A stretch of DNA of 64,000 bases from Bin87 sp965116785 (GCA_965116785.1 OZ220731.1:1736001-1800000); one strand, 5' to 3'. Numbered from the stretch's first letter, positions 53,523 to 62,197 are shown. The notes: generated from the letters alone by a model not told the origin. Made by a program: numbers and translations.

Positions 53523-53882
53523 ATGGCCGAGTTGTACAGCGAACGATGCACCGCTTGCCGCCGCGATTCTCCGCACGTCACCGAAGCGGAAATCGCAGAG
53601 TTGCACCCGGCGGTGAACGACTGGGCGTTAATCGACGAGTCGGGTATTCCCAAACTGGACCGTCATTTCAGGTTCCAGAATTTCCTGCAAGCCCTGGAAT
53701 TTACCAACGCCCTGGGCGAGTTGGCGGAGTCCGAAGGCCATCACCCCCGGCTGACCACCGAATGGGGCCGGGTCAGCGTGACCTGGTGGACGCACAAAAT
53801 CCGCAACCTCCATCGCAACGACTTCATCATGGCCGCGAAAACGGACCAGCTGTACGCCGAGCATGCACCGGCGGAGGGATAG
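53523..53882 (+). CDS. Pterin-4a-carbinolamine dehydratase
   Basis: A 119-residue 4a-hydroxytetrahydrobiopterin dehydratase, which recycles pterin cofactors and in bacteria may also serve in molybdopterin or folate metabolism. Active-site block EGHHPRLTTEWGRVSVTWWT with HH, and FRFQNFLQALEFTNALGELAE, split as FRFQNFLQALEF and TNALGELAE, are typical. The start ATG 53523 has GGAGG upstream. An N-terminal CTACRRDS (CxxC) adds a possible metal-binding touch often seen in bacterial members. Confidence 0.92.
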   Translation: MAELYSERCTACRRDSPHVTEAEIAELHPAVNDWALIDESGIPKLDRHFRFQNFLQALEFTNALGELAESEGHHPRLTTEWGRVSVTWWTHKIRNLHRNDFIMAAKTDQLYAEHAPAEG

Positions 53883-53906
53883 GACGGACAGCGCGGCACA
53901 ACGACG

Positions 53907-54323
53907 ATGAACTCTGAGGAAATCCGCTGGCATTATCGGTTCCGCAATTTTTCACGCGCCTACGCCTTGCTCAGCGAGGCATTAGATCGGGGAGTCGAGG
54001 AACTGAATGAACTGGAGCGCGAGGGCGCCATCCAGCGTTTTGAGTACACTTTCCAACTGGCCTGGCTGACACTCAAGGACCGGCTGGAGTACGGCGGTAT
54101 CGTATTCACCGAAGTAACGCCACGCCATGTTATCCAGCAGGCGTTCGCCGCCAGGCTGATTGACGACGCCGAAATCTGGATCGATATGCTCGTCGACCGC
54201 AACCTGATGTCGCACACCTACGATTTCGCCAGATTTGAAGAGACATTGGGAAACGTCCGCAACCGTTATTTGGCAGCTCTAGGCGGCCTTTACGAGCGAT
54301 TCGGTTTGGAGACGCTGGGATGA
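53907..54323 (+). CDS. HEPN-domain protein (HI0074 type), toxin-like partner of MNT
   Basis: A 138-residue all-helical nucleotidyltransferase substrate-binding (HEPN) protein. The HEPN active motif R-x4-H-x-Y is seen at R98, H103 and Y105 (RNLMSHTY), as in HepT-type RNases; the Tyr is the site AMPylated by MNT partners in studied systems. Its stop overlaps the ATG of the MNT gene (ATGA at 54320-54323), and MNT in turn overlaps the Mrr-type gene. This arrangement marks a HEPN/MNT toxin-antitoxin module of a defence cassette. Confidence 0.88.
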   Translation: MNSEEIRWHYRFRNFSRAYALLSEALDRGVEELNELEREGAIQRFEYTFQLAWLTLKDRLEYGGIVFTEVTPRHVIQQAFAARLIDDAEIWIDMLVDRNLMSHTYDFARFEETLGNVRNRYLAALGGLYERFGLETLG

Positions 54324-54643
54324 CGCGAGCTCCCGACATACCCAACACAACACGGGAGAAGATGAACCGCGTATTCGCGGCCTACCCGGAGCTGACGACA
54401 GTGACTCTGTTCGGCTCCCGGGCCACCGGCAAGTCAACGCCCCGTTCCGATTTCGACCTGGCCACCCACGGCATCACCGACCACTACCGGCTCGGTCGAT
54501 TGGCCCTGGACCTGGAAGACCTGAATATCCCGCAGAAGTGTGACGTGCAGGCTTACGAGGAAATCAACTACGCGCCGTTGAAACGGCATATTATTGCATT
54601 CGGGATTTTGATTTACCGGAAAGGGGAATACAACAATGACTAA
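54320..54643 (+). CDS. Minimal nucleotidyltransferase (MNT), antitoxin-like
   Basis: A 107-residue nucleotidyltransferase-fold protein with the motif GS-x10-DxD (G32 S33 ... D44, D46 in FGSRATGKSTPRSDFDL). Members of this family neutralise HEPN toxins by adding AMP groups. The pairing with the HEPN gene by start-stop overlap and the intact motif make this role likely. It overlaps the downstream endonuclease gene by 8 bases. Confidence 0.9.
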   Translation: MTRAPDIPNTTREKMNRVFAAYPELTTVTLFGSRATGKSTPRSDFDLATHGITDHYRLGRLALDLEDLNIPQKCDVQAYEEINYAPLKRHIIAFGILIYRKGEYNND

Positions 54644-55601
54644 CGTTTGGTGCGTGCGGTCTGAATTTGGCAAATATACCGACGATTTTGTGTCCGGAGG
54701 CTACGCGGCGGTAGGCTGGATACGAGGTTCCGACTTAACAGGGATCACAGACCGGGAAGAGTTCCGCCGGATCTACAGAGAGGACCAACCTCAAGACACC
54801 GATGCCCGGGTTGGGGCCAATGTGGGACAGATCTACCGGTTTATGGTGGACGTCAACCTGGGTGATTACATCATTACTCCTACGACAGATAGTGCCTTGC
54901 TACGATATGGGCAGGTCAAATCCGCACCATCTTATGAGCCTAAACACGACGACAACTGCCCTTTCCCGCACCGTCGTCGAGTCGATTGGGAAAAACAACC
55001 ACTCAACCGAAAAGAACTTTCTATCCCACTGCAATACTCGATGCGTGCTCAGAAGACAGTGTTCGCTGTCAAGCACCGTGAAGACTTCTTGCTGGCCGTG
55101 GGACGTCCAGATTTAGTGGACACGCCTGTCGCAGCACACTACGATGCGTATGACATCGTACTGAAACGCCTCCTCTACATGGACGCACAGCAGTTCGAGA
55201 TACTGGTCGGCCATTTGCTCACTGCGATCGGGTTCGATGATCCGCAAGTGATCGGCAAGCCCGGCGACGGTGGAGTGGACGTGACAGGGGATCTTAACGT
55301 CTCCGGTCTGGCAACGATAAAATTCTTTGTGCAAGTCAAACGCTACACCCCCGTTCGAAGCGTCACCGCTAACGAGGTCAAGCATCTTCGCTCATCGATC
55401 CCACAAGCCGGTCAAGGCGCATTCATTACCACGTCCAAGTTCAAGCAATCAGCATTTGACGTGGCATCAGAGCCTGGCTTCCCTCCTATCGGTCTTATCA
55501 ACGGGCATCAATTGATAGACCTACTCATTGAGCATTGGGCTGCTTTCGATCCGGAATTCCAAGATCAGTTGGGTTTGAAGCCAGGGCTCGTGCCAGCATA
55601 G
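54636..55601 (+). CDS. Mrr-type restriction endonuclease with N-terminal modified-base-binding-like domain
   Basis: A 321-residue two-domain protein. Residues 1-150 (VWCVRSEFGKYTDDFVSGGY, VGANVGQIYRFM, VNLGDYIITP) resemble the EVE/PUA-like N-terminal domain common to several restriction proteins. Residues 175-315 are an Mrr-type PD-(D/E)XK nuclease: E189, D215 (GKPGDGGVDVTG), and Q233-V-K235 (VQVKRY). Such proteins cut DNA bearing modified bases (type IV restriction). Codon use is AT-richer than in neighbouring genes, suggesting transfer. It overlaps the MNT gene, so HEPN, MNT and Mrr form a translationally coupled trio. Confidence 0.88.
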   Translation: MTNVWCVRSEFGKYTDDFVSGGYAAVGWIRGSDLTGITDREEFRRIYREDQPQDTDARVGANVGQIYRFMVDVNLGDYIITPTTDSALLRYGQVKSAPSYEPKHDDNCPFPHRRRVDWEKQPLNRKELSIPLQYSMRAQKTVFAVKHREDFLLAVGRPDLVDTPVAAHYDAYDIVLKRLLYMDAQQFEILVGHLLTAIGFDDPQVIGKPGDGGVDVTGDLNVSGLATIKFFVQVKRYTPVRSVTANEVKHLRSSIPQAGQGAFITTSKFKQSAFDVASEPGFPPIGLINGHQLIDLLIEHWAAFDPEFQDQLGLKPGLVPA

Positions 55602-55633
55602 CCGCGAAAATTCCCCTGAAGGAGCCACCCCAC

Positions 55634-56656
55634 ATGCGAGTAGTTTATTCCCTGCGGTCGCGAGACCTGAATGCCGTGGCCGCCGAGGCGGCGTGGGCGG
55701 AATCAATGGGATACGACGGCGTCTCCACCAACGAGACTGCTCACGATCCGTTCCTGCCGCTGGCCGTAGCGGCAACCTCCACCAACCGCGTAACCCTGGA
55801 AACGCACGTGGCCATCGCCTTCCCGCGGTCTCCCATGGTGGTCGCCTACACCGCCCGCGACCTGCAGGACAACAGCGGCGGCCGGTTCCGCCTCGGGTTG
55901 GGGACACAGGTAAAGGGCCACATCGAGCGCAGGTTCTCCACTCGGTGGACCGGGTCGGCCGGGCCTCGTCTGCGGGAGTACGTGCAGTCATTGCACGCCA
56001 TCTGGAACTGCTGGGACACGGGCAGCAACCTGGAATACGCCGGGGATGTCTACCAATTCTCGTTGATGACGCCGTTTTTCAGCCCGGGTCCCGGCGAGTA
56101 TGCCCATCCCGAGGTGTACACCGCGGCCGTCAACGGATACAACTGCCTCGTGGCCGGGGAGTGCAGCGACGGCCTGATGCTGCACAGCCTGGTGTCGCCG
56201 GAATACGTGAGACAGGTTGTGCAGCCCAACGTTGCTGAGGGGGCGCGCCGCGCCGGTCGCGATGCAGCGGACGTATCCGTGGTTGGCGGAGGGTTCATCG
56301 TCACCGGGCCCAACCGGGCCGCCATTTCCGAAGCCGCTGAGGAAACCAAGCGCCGTATCGCCTTCTATTCGTCCACGCGAACCTACTTCCCGGTGCTGGA
56401 ATGCCACGGATTTGAGGACATCGGCAAGCAGCTGCACGTCATGTCGCGCGAGGGTAAGTGGAACGAAATGGGCGACCTGGTTACCGACGAGATGCTGAAC
56501 GCCTTCGCCATCATCGGCGAGTATGACGAAATCCCCGGCATGTTCAAAGAGCGGTACGGCGGGCTGGTCGACGAGATGCACTTTTCGATTCAGACTGCCA
56601 GCGACGCGGAGCAGGGGCAACTGCGGCGCATCGTCCGGGAGCTGCAGGAGCAATAG
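55634..56656 (+). CDS. LLM-class (F420-type) oxidoreductase
   Basis: A 340-residue luciferase-like monooxygenase-fold enzyme. N-terminal AESMGYDGVSTNETAHDPF, ETHVAIAFPRSPMVVAYTA and the FRLGLGTQVKGHIERRFST block are typical of the TIGR03617-like F420-dependent group; GLMLHSLVSPEYVRQVV follows. Start ATG 55634 has AAGGAG upstream. It lies 32 bases after the Mrr-type gene but is not part of defence by function; only its promoter may be shared. Confidence 0.88.
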   Translation: MRVVYSLRSRDLNAVAAEAAWAESMGYDGVSTNETAHDPFLPLAVAATSTNRVTLETHVAIAFPRSPMVVAYTARDLQDNSGGRFRLGLGTQVKGHIERRFSTRWTGSAGPRLREYVQSLHAIWNCWDTGSNLEYAGDVYQFSLMTPFFSPGPGEYAHPEVYTAAVNGYNCLVAGECSDGLMLHSLVSPEYVRQVVQPNVAEGARRAGRDAADVSVVGGGFIVTGPNRAAISEAAEETKRRIAFYSSTRTYFPVLECHGFEDIGKQLHVMSREGKWNEMGDLVTDEMLNAFAIIGEYDEIPGMFKERYGGLVDEMHFSIQTASDAEQGQLRRIVRELQEQ

Positions 56657-56665
56657 GCGTTTTCT

Positions 56666-57451
56666 ATGAATGGGACGCCGCCGGTTTCGTCCCTGGATTC
56701 GGAGCGATTCAAACTGGGCAGCGAGTCGGACCTGGCCTATGCGCTGAAGTGGGAAGCCTGGGAATGGCTTTACTGCGAGGCGAGATGCCGGTGCATCGGT
56801 CTCGAAGTGCGGTTGCAGGGCCCTTGGGGTAAGGTTGTCGACCTCGTCGGTGTCGGGCCAGGCAACGCCATATACGTGGTGGAAGTGAAGGCATCCCGGG
56901 CCGACTTCGCCCGCGATAACCACACCGAAGCCGACATAGATCGCCTGCGACGCCGCCAGGACGCCCTCAACCGACGCATCGAATTGGCCATAGCGCCCGC
57001 TTACAGGTCCTGGAACGGCGAAAGCGCTCGACTGAAACAGGAGGCCGAGCGGTTGCGTGACCGGTTGGCCACGGTCTCCACCAAGTTTCACAACCCGGGT
57101 TTTTTGGGCATCGCCGACTACCATTACATCATGGCGCCTCGAACGGTGGTGCTGCCGGAGATGGTGCCGACCGGCTGGGGTCTCCTGGAAACGGGCCCCA
57201 GTGAAATCGTGCCCGCGCCGGCGAAAGCGATCCGCAAAAACACCGGCATCATTTCAAACGTGCTTCGCGCCATCGCCAGGGCAAACACCACCGCCATGAT
57301 GCGGGCGCATGGCGTCGTCTACGATTCAGACGGCGCAACGTTTCCCCGGTCAGACGAAACAGGGATGAGCATCAACGCACCATACACGTCGATGGATAGC
57401 GCGGCTGCCGGGAGGCCAAGGGAGGAAGAACATGCCAGACACAGCTATTGA
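56666..57451 (+). CDS. MmcB-like PD-(D/E)XK nuclease-fold protein with coiled-coil insertion
   Basis: A 261-residue protein. The PD-(D/E)XK core shows D59 (VVDLVGVG) and E73-x-K75 (VEVKASRADF), and DYHYIMAP with PTGWGLLE matches the later part of MmcB-type DNA-repair proteins. Between them, residues about 83-142 form a charged helical, probably coiled-coil, insertion (IDRLRRRQDALNRRI, ARLKQEAERLRDRL) that normal members lack. The C-terminal 60 residues are not recognised. It overlaps the downstream isochorismatase-fold gene by 20 bases. Confidence 0.75.
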   Translation: MNGTPPVSSLDSERFKLGSESDLAYALKWEAWEWLYCEARCRCIGLEVRLQGPWGKVVDLVGVGPGNAIYVVEVKASRADFARDNHTEADIDRLRRRQDALNRRIELAIAPAYRSWNGESARLKQEAERLRDRLATVSTKFHNPGFLGIADYHYIMAPRTVVLPEMVPTGWGLLETGPSEIVPAPAKAIRKNTGIISNVLRAIARANTTAMMRAHGVVYDSDGATFPRSDETGMSINAPYTSMDSAAAGRPREEEHARHSY

Positions 57452-58037
57452 TCCCAAACGCACCGCACTGCTGATTCAGGACATGCAGAACGAGTTGATC
57501 AAGGGCGGCGCCATGCCCGTACAACCGCTGTCGGGCGCAGAAATCATTGGCAACAGCATCCGCCTGCTGGCAAAGGCCAGGGCGTCGGGCATGGAAGTGA
57601 TTTACGTGGTCGTCAACCGCCGACCGGACCGTCGCGACGCTCCGCGCCCGCCGTTCGGCGCGCCGGCCAGTGCCGCCGATGCCGGTCCCCGCCTGACCGC
57701 AGGGACGCCCGATGCCGAGGTCGTTGAAGAACTTGCCCCGCGACCGGAAGACCCGTTCGTGATCAAGCACACCACGAGCCCGTTCAACACCACCGACATC
57801 GAGGTCTATCTCCGTCGCTTCGGGATAACCACGCTCATTCTGACGGGATACTCGACCACCGGCGTGGTGGAAGGGTCTCTGCGAGACGCCCGGGACAAGG
57901 ACTACGACTGCATCGTGGTGCGGGACTGTTGCGCGGCGGGCACCGTCGCGGAGCACGACGTGTGCATGGACATCATCTTCCCGCGCATGGCCTGGGTCGC
58001 CACGGCGGACGAGGTGATAGCGGCGATAGCCGGCTAA
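57432..58037 (+). CDS. Isochorismatase-fold hydrolase lacking the usual Cys
   Basis: A 201-residue isochorismatase-like protein. Asp17 (IQDMQNEL) and the Lys in VIKHTTSPF fit the family triad, but the nucleophile block reads GYSTTGVVEGSLRDA, with Gly at the position of the Cys in most amidohydrolase members (GxxTxxCVxxT). The true isochorismatase PhzD lacks this Cys too, so an ether hydrolase-like or altered activity is possible. GGGAGGA precedes the ATG. The substrate is unknown. Confidence 0.85.
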   Translation: MPDTAIDPKRTALLIQDMQNELIKGGAMPVQPLSGAEIIGNSIRLLAKARASGMEVIYVVVNRRPDRRDAPRPPFGAPASAADAGPRLTAGTPDAEVVEELAPRPEDPFVIKHTTSPFNTTDIEVYLRRFGITTLILTGYSTTGVVEGSLRDARDKDYDCIVVRDCCAAGTVAEHDVCMDIIFPRMAWVATADEVIAAIAG

Positions 58038-58165
58038 ACGCCCGGCGCTGGGCGCACGGCTTATTCCGGGTAGGGATCGCGGTCTTCCAACCGGCGGCAG
58101 CCGACCTGACCACTGCCGGTCACGCCCGGCACGTTCTGGCCATCGCAAGTGCCGGTGATGGTGGA

Positions 58166-58774
58166 TCAATAGCCGTCATGCTTTCTCAGGTAGCGCAAGT
58201 CGGCCATCGCTCTTTCCAAATGGCGCTCGTTCAGTTGGTACAAGTAAACCGATTCGCAGCCCAGGCCATCCAACACGATGGGATATTCACCGTTCAGAAC
58301 AGATTGCGGCAAGCCGCGATAGTCTCTGCCAACGGCGATTGCGGCGTTAGCGGGCCAACCGGAGAAGCGCTCCAACAATCGAGCGTTGTCCAGCGCCCGG
58401 TCTATGCCGGTCTGCTCGGCATAGAAGGCGATTTCCACGGCGACATACCGCGTACCGCCATCCGAGTCGGCGACCTCAAGTGCCAAATCCATACGCCAGA
58501 ACCGTCGCAAATCCTCACGGGATAAGCCACCTGGATCACCCGAACGGACCATTTCAATGAGATCACTTGGACAAAGACTGCGCCCTCTACCGTAACCAAG
58601 GTCAAAGGCGACGCCGGCAGCGTGAGTGCGCAACTCCTCCTGGGCGCAACCGTAGCGGAAATAACTCACCGCATGCCGCCCGCCCTCGAGTATGTCATCG
58701 TCAGGGACCATGTCCACGTCAAACAGCACCCGCAATGCGCTCCCGGCACGGGTCAACGGTTCAGCAGCCACCAC
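58166..58774 (-). CDS. PD-(D/E)XK-like hypothetical protein
   Basis: A 202-residue protein with the pattern MDLALEVADSDGGTRYVAVEIAF, split as MDLALEVADSD and GGTRYVAVEIAF, then IDRALDNARLLERFSG, resembling a widespread uncharacterised family in which an acidic pair and a VE.S/A strand form a PD-(D/E)XK-like core. The start GTG 58774 overlaps the end of the PIG-L gene by 22 bases. The N-terminal part (VLFDVDMVPDDDILEG) is unusual and may be truncated relative to relatives, which usually carry a helical front region. Function unknown. Confidence 0.5.
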   Translation of the reverse strand: MVAAEPLTRAGSALRVLFDVDMVPDDDILEGGRHAVSYFRYGCAQEELRTHAAGVAFDLGYGRGRSLCPSDLIEMVRSGDPGGLSREDLRRFWRMDLALEVADSDGGTRYVAVEIAFYAEQTGIDRALDNARLLERFSGWPANAAIAVGRDYRGLPQSVLNGEYPIVLDGLGCESVYLYQLNERHLERAMADLRYLRKHDGY

Positions 58775-59562
58775 TCGTCCGTGCCGAGGTTGAAGTCAAT
58801 GCGCCGGAACCCTTCTGCGAAGGGGACACCGCAGCGCACTCCCTGGAGACGGCTCCCTTCGGTCATGCGGTCCAGGCGCTGGGAGCGGGTGCGGGCGCTG
58901 ATCTGTGACGCATGTTGGCTCAGGGCTTCGGCTTTGCGGTGAATGTGCTCCTCAGTAATCGAAATGAAGGTGTCCGGTCGCTCCGACCCCCAGAGCAAAG
59001 CCTCTCGGACACGGTGCGGCTCCAAACCTTCTTCGATCTGCTCCGGAAAATCCTGCCAGCTCCACGCATACGAGAAAGCTGCGTCCAATGCTGCCTGCCC
59101 GCTATGCCGATGGTCCCGGTGGGTATGGGAAGTAACCCGGTAGGGGTCGATGCCGAAAATCACCTCGGGCTTGTGCCGCCGGATCTCGCGAACGACCTGC
59201 CCGCGATAGGTGCGGGTGTCCTCAAGTTCACCGTCGCCGTAGCGGAGGAACACCACCTCGGAAACTCCGAGCACGTTGGCGGCATTCTGCTGCTCGATCT
59301 CTCGGGTCGCGGCAAGCGACTCGGGCGTGAAAGAGCGGTCGCCGGTTCCCTTGTTGCCATTCGTGCACATCAGTATGACAACCTTGGTGCCCGATTCGGC
59401 GATCCATTTGGCCATGGTTGCGCCGCAGCCGCCTTCAGCGTCGTCGGGATGCGGCGTGACCACCAGTGCGCTGCGTGGCGCCTCGGTAATCACCCGAGGC
59501 TCAGGAGCGTATTCCTGGTTCGGGTATCCCCAACCGTCGATGCCATGCGGTCTGCTCGTCAT
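58753..59562 (-). CDS. PIG-L family deacetylase
   Basis: A 269-residue zinc-dependent N-acetylglucosaminyl-type deacetylase. The metal/catalytic motif TPHPDDAE is at residues 36-43 (H38, D40, D41) and HRDH at 148-151 supplies the other ligand. Family members act on N-acetylglucosaminyl conjugates, such as in mycothiol or GPI synthesis, but many in this lineage have unknown substrates. It lies downstream of the aldehyde dehydrogenase gene, and a palindromic repeat sits in the gap. Confidence 0.9.
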   Translation of the reverse strand: MTSRPHGIDGWGYPNQEYAPEPRVITEAPRSALVVTPHPDDAEGGCGATMAKWIAESGTKVVILMCTNGNKGTGDRSFTPESLAATREIEQQNAANVLGVSEVVFLRYGDGELEDTRTYRGQVVREIRRHKPEVIFGIDPYRVTSHTHRDHRHSGQAALDAAFSYAWSWQDFPEQIEEGLEPHRVREALLWGSERPDTFISITEEHIHRKAEALSQHASQISARTRSQRLDRMTEGSRLQGVRCGVPFAEGFRRIDFNLGTDEWWLLNR

Positions 59563-59590
59563 ATCTCGCTCCGTCGTCTTGGAATGGATA

Positions 59591-59612
59591 GGGGCGAATG
59601 ATCGTTCGCCCC
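59591..59612. repeat. Palindromic GGGGCGAA/TTCGCCCC repeat
   Basis: Arms GGGGCGAA (59591-59598) and TTCGCCCC (59605-59612) flank a TGATCG loop. The unit shares TAGGGGCGAA...GATC...TTCGCCC with the palindrome at 50389-50408. Here it sits between co-directional genes (aldehyde dehydrogenase and PIG-L). Confidence 0.7.
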
Positions 59613-59654
59613 TGGATGGTCTGGTTTGGGTTTCGCGGCGCGGATGCGCCCAGC

Positions 59655-61073
59655 CTAACCGCCGAGGTGGAACACGACCATCTTGAGTTCGGTCATCTCC
59701 TCAATGGCGTAGGCCGGACCTTCCTTGCCCATGCCGCTGTCCTTGAGGCCGCCGTAGGGCATGACATCGGCGCGCCACTGCGGCGAGGAATTGATGTGCA
59801 GGTTGCCGGAGTGGACTTCCTGGGCGAATTTCATGGCCCAGTCCACGTTCTGGGTGAAGATGCCCGCTGAAAGACCGAAGCGCGTGTCGTTCGCCTTGGC
59901 GATGGCATCGTCGATATCTTCGAAGGCGCTGACGGCGACGGCGGGCCCGAAGAGTTCCTCGCGGGATATGAGCATCTCCGGACGGGCATCCGCCACCACG
60001 GTGGCAGTGTGCAGGGTCCCTTCACGGTCGCCGCCCGCGATGACACGGGCGCCCTGGCCTACCGCCTCGGCGATCCAACTCTCGACCCGCACTGCGTCGG
60101 TCTCCCGGATCATCGGCCCCATCTTGACGTCCTCGTCGAAGGGGTTGCCGACGCTGAACTCCTGGGTGGGCCTGACCAAGGCGTCGAGCAGGTCAGCGTA
60201 AATGGCGCGGGCGGCAAAGACGCGCTGCGTGGATATGCAAACCTGGCCGGCGTTGGCGAAACCGCTGGAGACGGTGGCGGCCGCGACTTTTTCGATGTCG
60301 GCGTCGGACATGATGATCAGGGGACTGTTGGACCCCAACTCCATCGTGACCTTCTTGATGCCGGCGTTGCGGCAGATCTGGTCACCCACCTCCATGCTGC
60401 CGGTGAAGGTGATCTTGCGGACGTCGGACGAGCCGGTGATTGCGTCGCCAATCTCAGCGCCCGAGCCGGTGATGGTCTGGATCGCTTCTCCGGGAAGACC
60501 CGCTTCCAACAGGATCTCCGTGAGTTTCAAGGCGGAAAGCGGCGTGTCCCCGGCCGGCTTGAGTATGACGGCGTTGCCGCCGGCCAGTGCCGGTCCCACC
60601 TTGTGGCAAACCAGGTTGAGCGGGAAGTTGAACGGCGCGATGGCGGCGACAACGCCCACTGGCACGCGGATGGTAAAGCCAAACTGGCTGACCACGCCGG
60701 GCGCAGAATCCAGCGGGACGGTTTCCCCGTGAAGGCGCTTGGCTTCCTCAGCGGACAGGGTGATGGTCTGGACGGCGCGTTGGACCTCGGCGCGGCCTTC
60801 GGCGATGACCTTTCCCTCTTCGCGGGTTATGGTCTCAGCCAGGTCGTCGGCGCGCTCTTCCATAAGGTCGGCGGCGCGCTTGAGGATCGAATAACGACGG
60901 TGGGCCGGCAATTTGGCCATCACCGCAGCGCCGCGAACCGCGCTGGCAATGGCAGCCTGCACGTCGGCGGCAGAGCCGCGCGGGACGGTGTCAAACGCGG
61001 ACTGGTCGAACGGATTAATGACGGGCATCTTTTCATCACGGTCGACCCACTCGCCGCAGATGTACATGCGCAT
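59655..61073 (-). CDS. Aldehyde dehydrogenase family protein
   Basis: A 472-residue NAD(P)-dependent aldehyde dehydrogenase. Motifs: FNFPLNLVCHKVGPALAGGN, split as FNFPLNLVCHK and VGPALAGGN, TFTGSMEVG (cofactor site), catalytic Glu in MELGSNSP and catalytic Cys in GQVCISTQRV. The SxQRV block and MYICGEWVD start are common in the lactaldehyde/non-phosphorylating GAPDH-like branch. ATG 61073 has AGGAG upstream; a longer frame to 61118 is not favoured. Substrate unknown. Confidence 0.92.
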   Translation of the reverse strand: MRMYICGEWVDRDEKMPVINPFDQSAFDTVPRGSAADVQAAIASAVRGAAVMAKLPAHRRYSILKRAADLMEERADDLAETITREEGKVIAEGRAEVQRAVQTITLSAEEAKRLHGETVPLDSAPGVVSQFGFTIRVPVGVVAAIAPFNFPLNLVCHKVGPALAGGNAVILKPAGDTPLSALKLTEILLEAGLPGEAIQTITGSGAEIGDAITGSSDVRKITFTGSMEVGDQICRNAGIKKVTMELGSNSPLIIMSDADIEKVAAATVSSGFANAGQVCISTQRVFAARAIYADLLDALVRPTQEFSVGNPFDEDVKMGPMIRETDAVRVESWIAEAVGQGARVIAGGDREGTLHTATVVADARPEMLISREELFGPAVAVSAFEDIDDAIAKANDTRFGLSAGIFTQNVDWAMKFAQEVHSGNLHINSSPQWRADVMPYGGLKDSGMGKEGPAYAIEEMTELKMVVFHLGG

Positions 61074-61163
61074 GGCGAAACTCCTAATAAGGGACCCGGA
61101 ATAAGCGCGCCCACGCACGTCGCGTGGCAGCGGCGACCATTGTACTACACGACCCCGGCGTGA

Positions 61164-61853
61164 TTATTCGGCTTCGGTCTTGGTCTCGCCCTCGCCGAGG
61201 ACGATGCTGCGCCCGGTGCTGGTCACCTTGTAGTGGCCGGACAGACCGGCTATTCGTTCCAACCACCGGAATTTGGTGCGCGCGGCGTTGCGCAGCGTCT
61301 GCACGAAGCTGTGCGGGATCGGCCAGCCGGCCAGGGTGAACAGACGCTCCAGGCTGTCGGGGTCGACGCTGGTGATGTTCAGGTAACGGTGCGCTGCTTC
61401 GGCGGCAACCACCACCCTCCGCATGTCTCCCAGTGGGTTGACGCGCTGGCAAAAGGCGATGTACTCGTGCTCCGAAGGCGTCATGGTTTCAGCGGACAGC
61501 GCCGGAGCCGGCGCGGGTTCGCTGATCGCGGGAGCAGCGGGCGCCGCCAGAGGCGAGGCAATCTGCATGACGGTCGGCGCAGGGGTCACCGGAAGGCCTC
61601 CGTTGTTTTCGGCGGTCACCACTGCGGCGCGTTGCGGCTCGGCCACATGCTGGGTCGAGCCATTCGTCGCGGCATGCCCGTTGGAGTGCGCCGGCGGGTC
61701 CACCGACTTCGTGATGGGCGCATCCGCCGCGGTCCCGTTGGCTCCCGTCAGCTGAGGCATGAACGAATAGAGGACTTCGCGCACAAGCCCCGCATCGTCA
61801 GACTCAATACAGATCTGACCGCCCGCTGGCAATGTAATGCTGAGCTTATTCAT
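61164..61853 (-). CDS. Protein of unknown function with Ala/Pro linker and C-terminal helical domain
   Basis: A 230-residue protein. A short N-terminal beta unit (LSITLPAGGQICIESDD), then a disordered Ala/Pro/Thr/Asn-rich stretch (about residues 35-125) and a conserved-looking C-terminal domain (EYIAFCQRVNPLGDMRRVVV, AGWPIPHSFVQTLRNAARTK, GHYKVTSTGRSIVL) that reads like a winged-helix or other nucleic-acid-binding domain. The ATG at 61853 is preferred over 61889. No family recognised. Confidence 0.6.
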   Translation of the reverse strand: MNKLSITLPAGGQICIESDDAGLVREVLYSFMPQLTGANGTAADAPITKSVDPPAHSNGHAATNGSTQHVAEPQRAAVVTAENNGGLPVTPAPTVMQIASPLAAPAAPAISEPAPAPALSAETMTPSEHEYIAFCQRVNPLGDMRRVVVAAEAAHRYLNITSVDPDSLERLFTLAGWPIPHSFVQTLRNAARTKFRWLERIAGLSGHYKVTSTGRSIVLGEGETKTEAE

Positions 61854-62197
61854 ACCACCCACCCGTCGACGCCCTTGGAACAAACCCAATAGTAAAGTAA
61901 CTCCCGGATTGATGGCAAGGCAGCCTGTCGCCGAGGTTCGACTGATACTTTACGCCAGCGCGCGCGCCAGGAAGCCACCAGCAGCCAGGAAAATCAGGAA
62001 CCTGAAAACATCGGTGAAAGTGGTAACGAATACGGCTGAGGATACGGCGCGATCGATGCCCAACCGTAGGAGAAGCAAAAGCACGCCGGCCCTGGCCGGG
62101 GGACGATGCCAGACAGAACGGGGCGATGATTTCGGGGTCGGTCCGGCAGTTCATGGGAGTCCTTCGGCCACCGACACCGGATGCGTCGGCCCGGTGG
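61854..62197. other. Intergenic region before uvrC 3' end
   Basis: A 344-base gap with no convincing gene. Short frames on both strands (61846-62154 minus; 61837-62280 plus) show no family features. It should hold the promoter of the downstream minus-strand gene. Confidence 0.45.
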
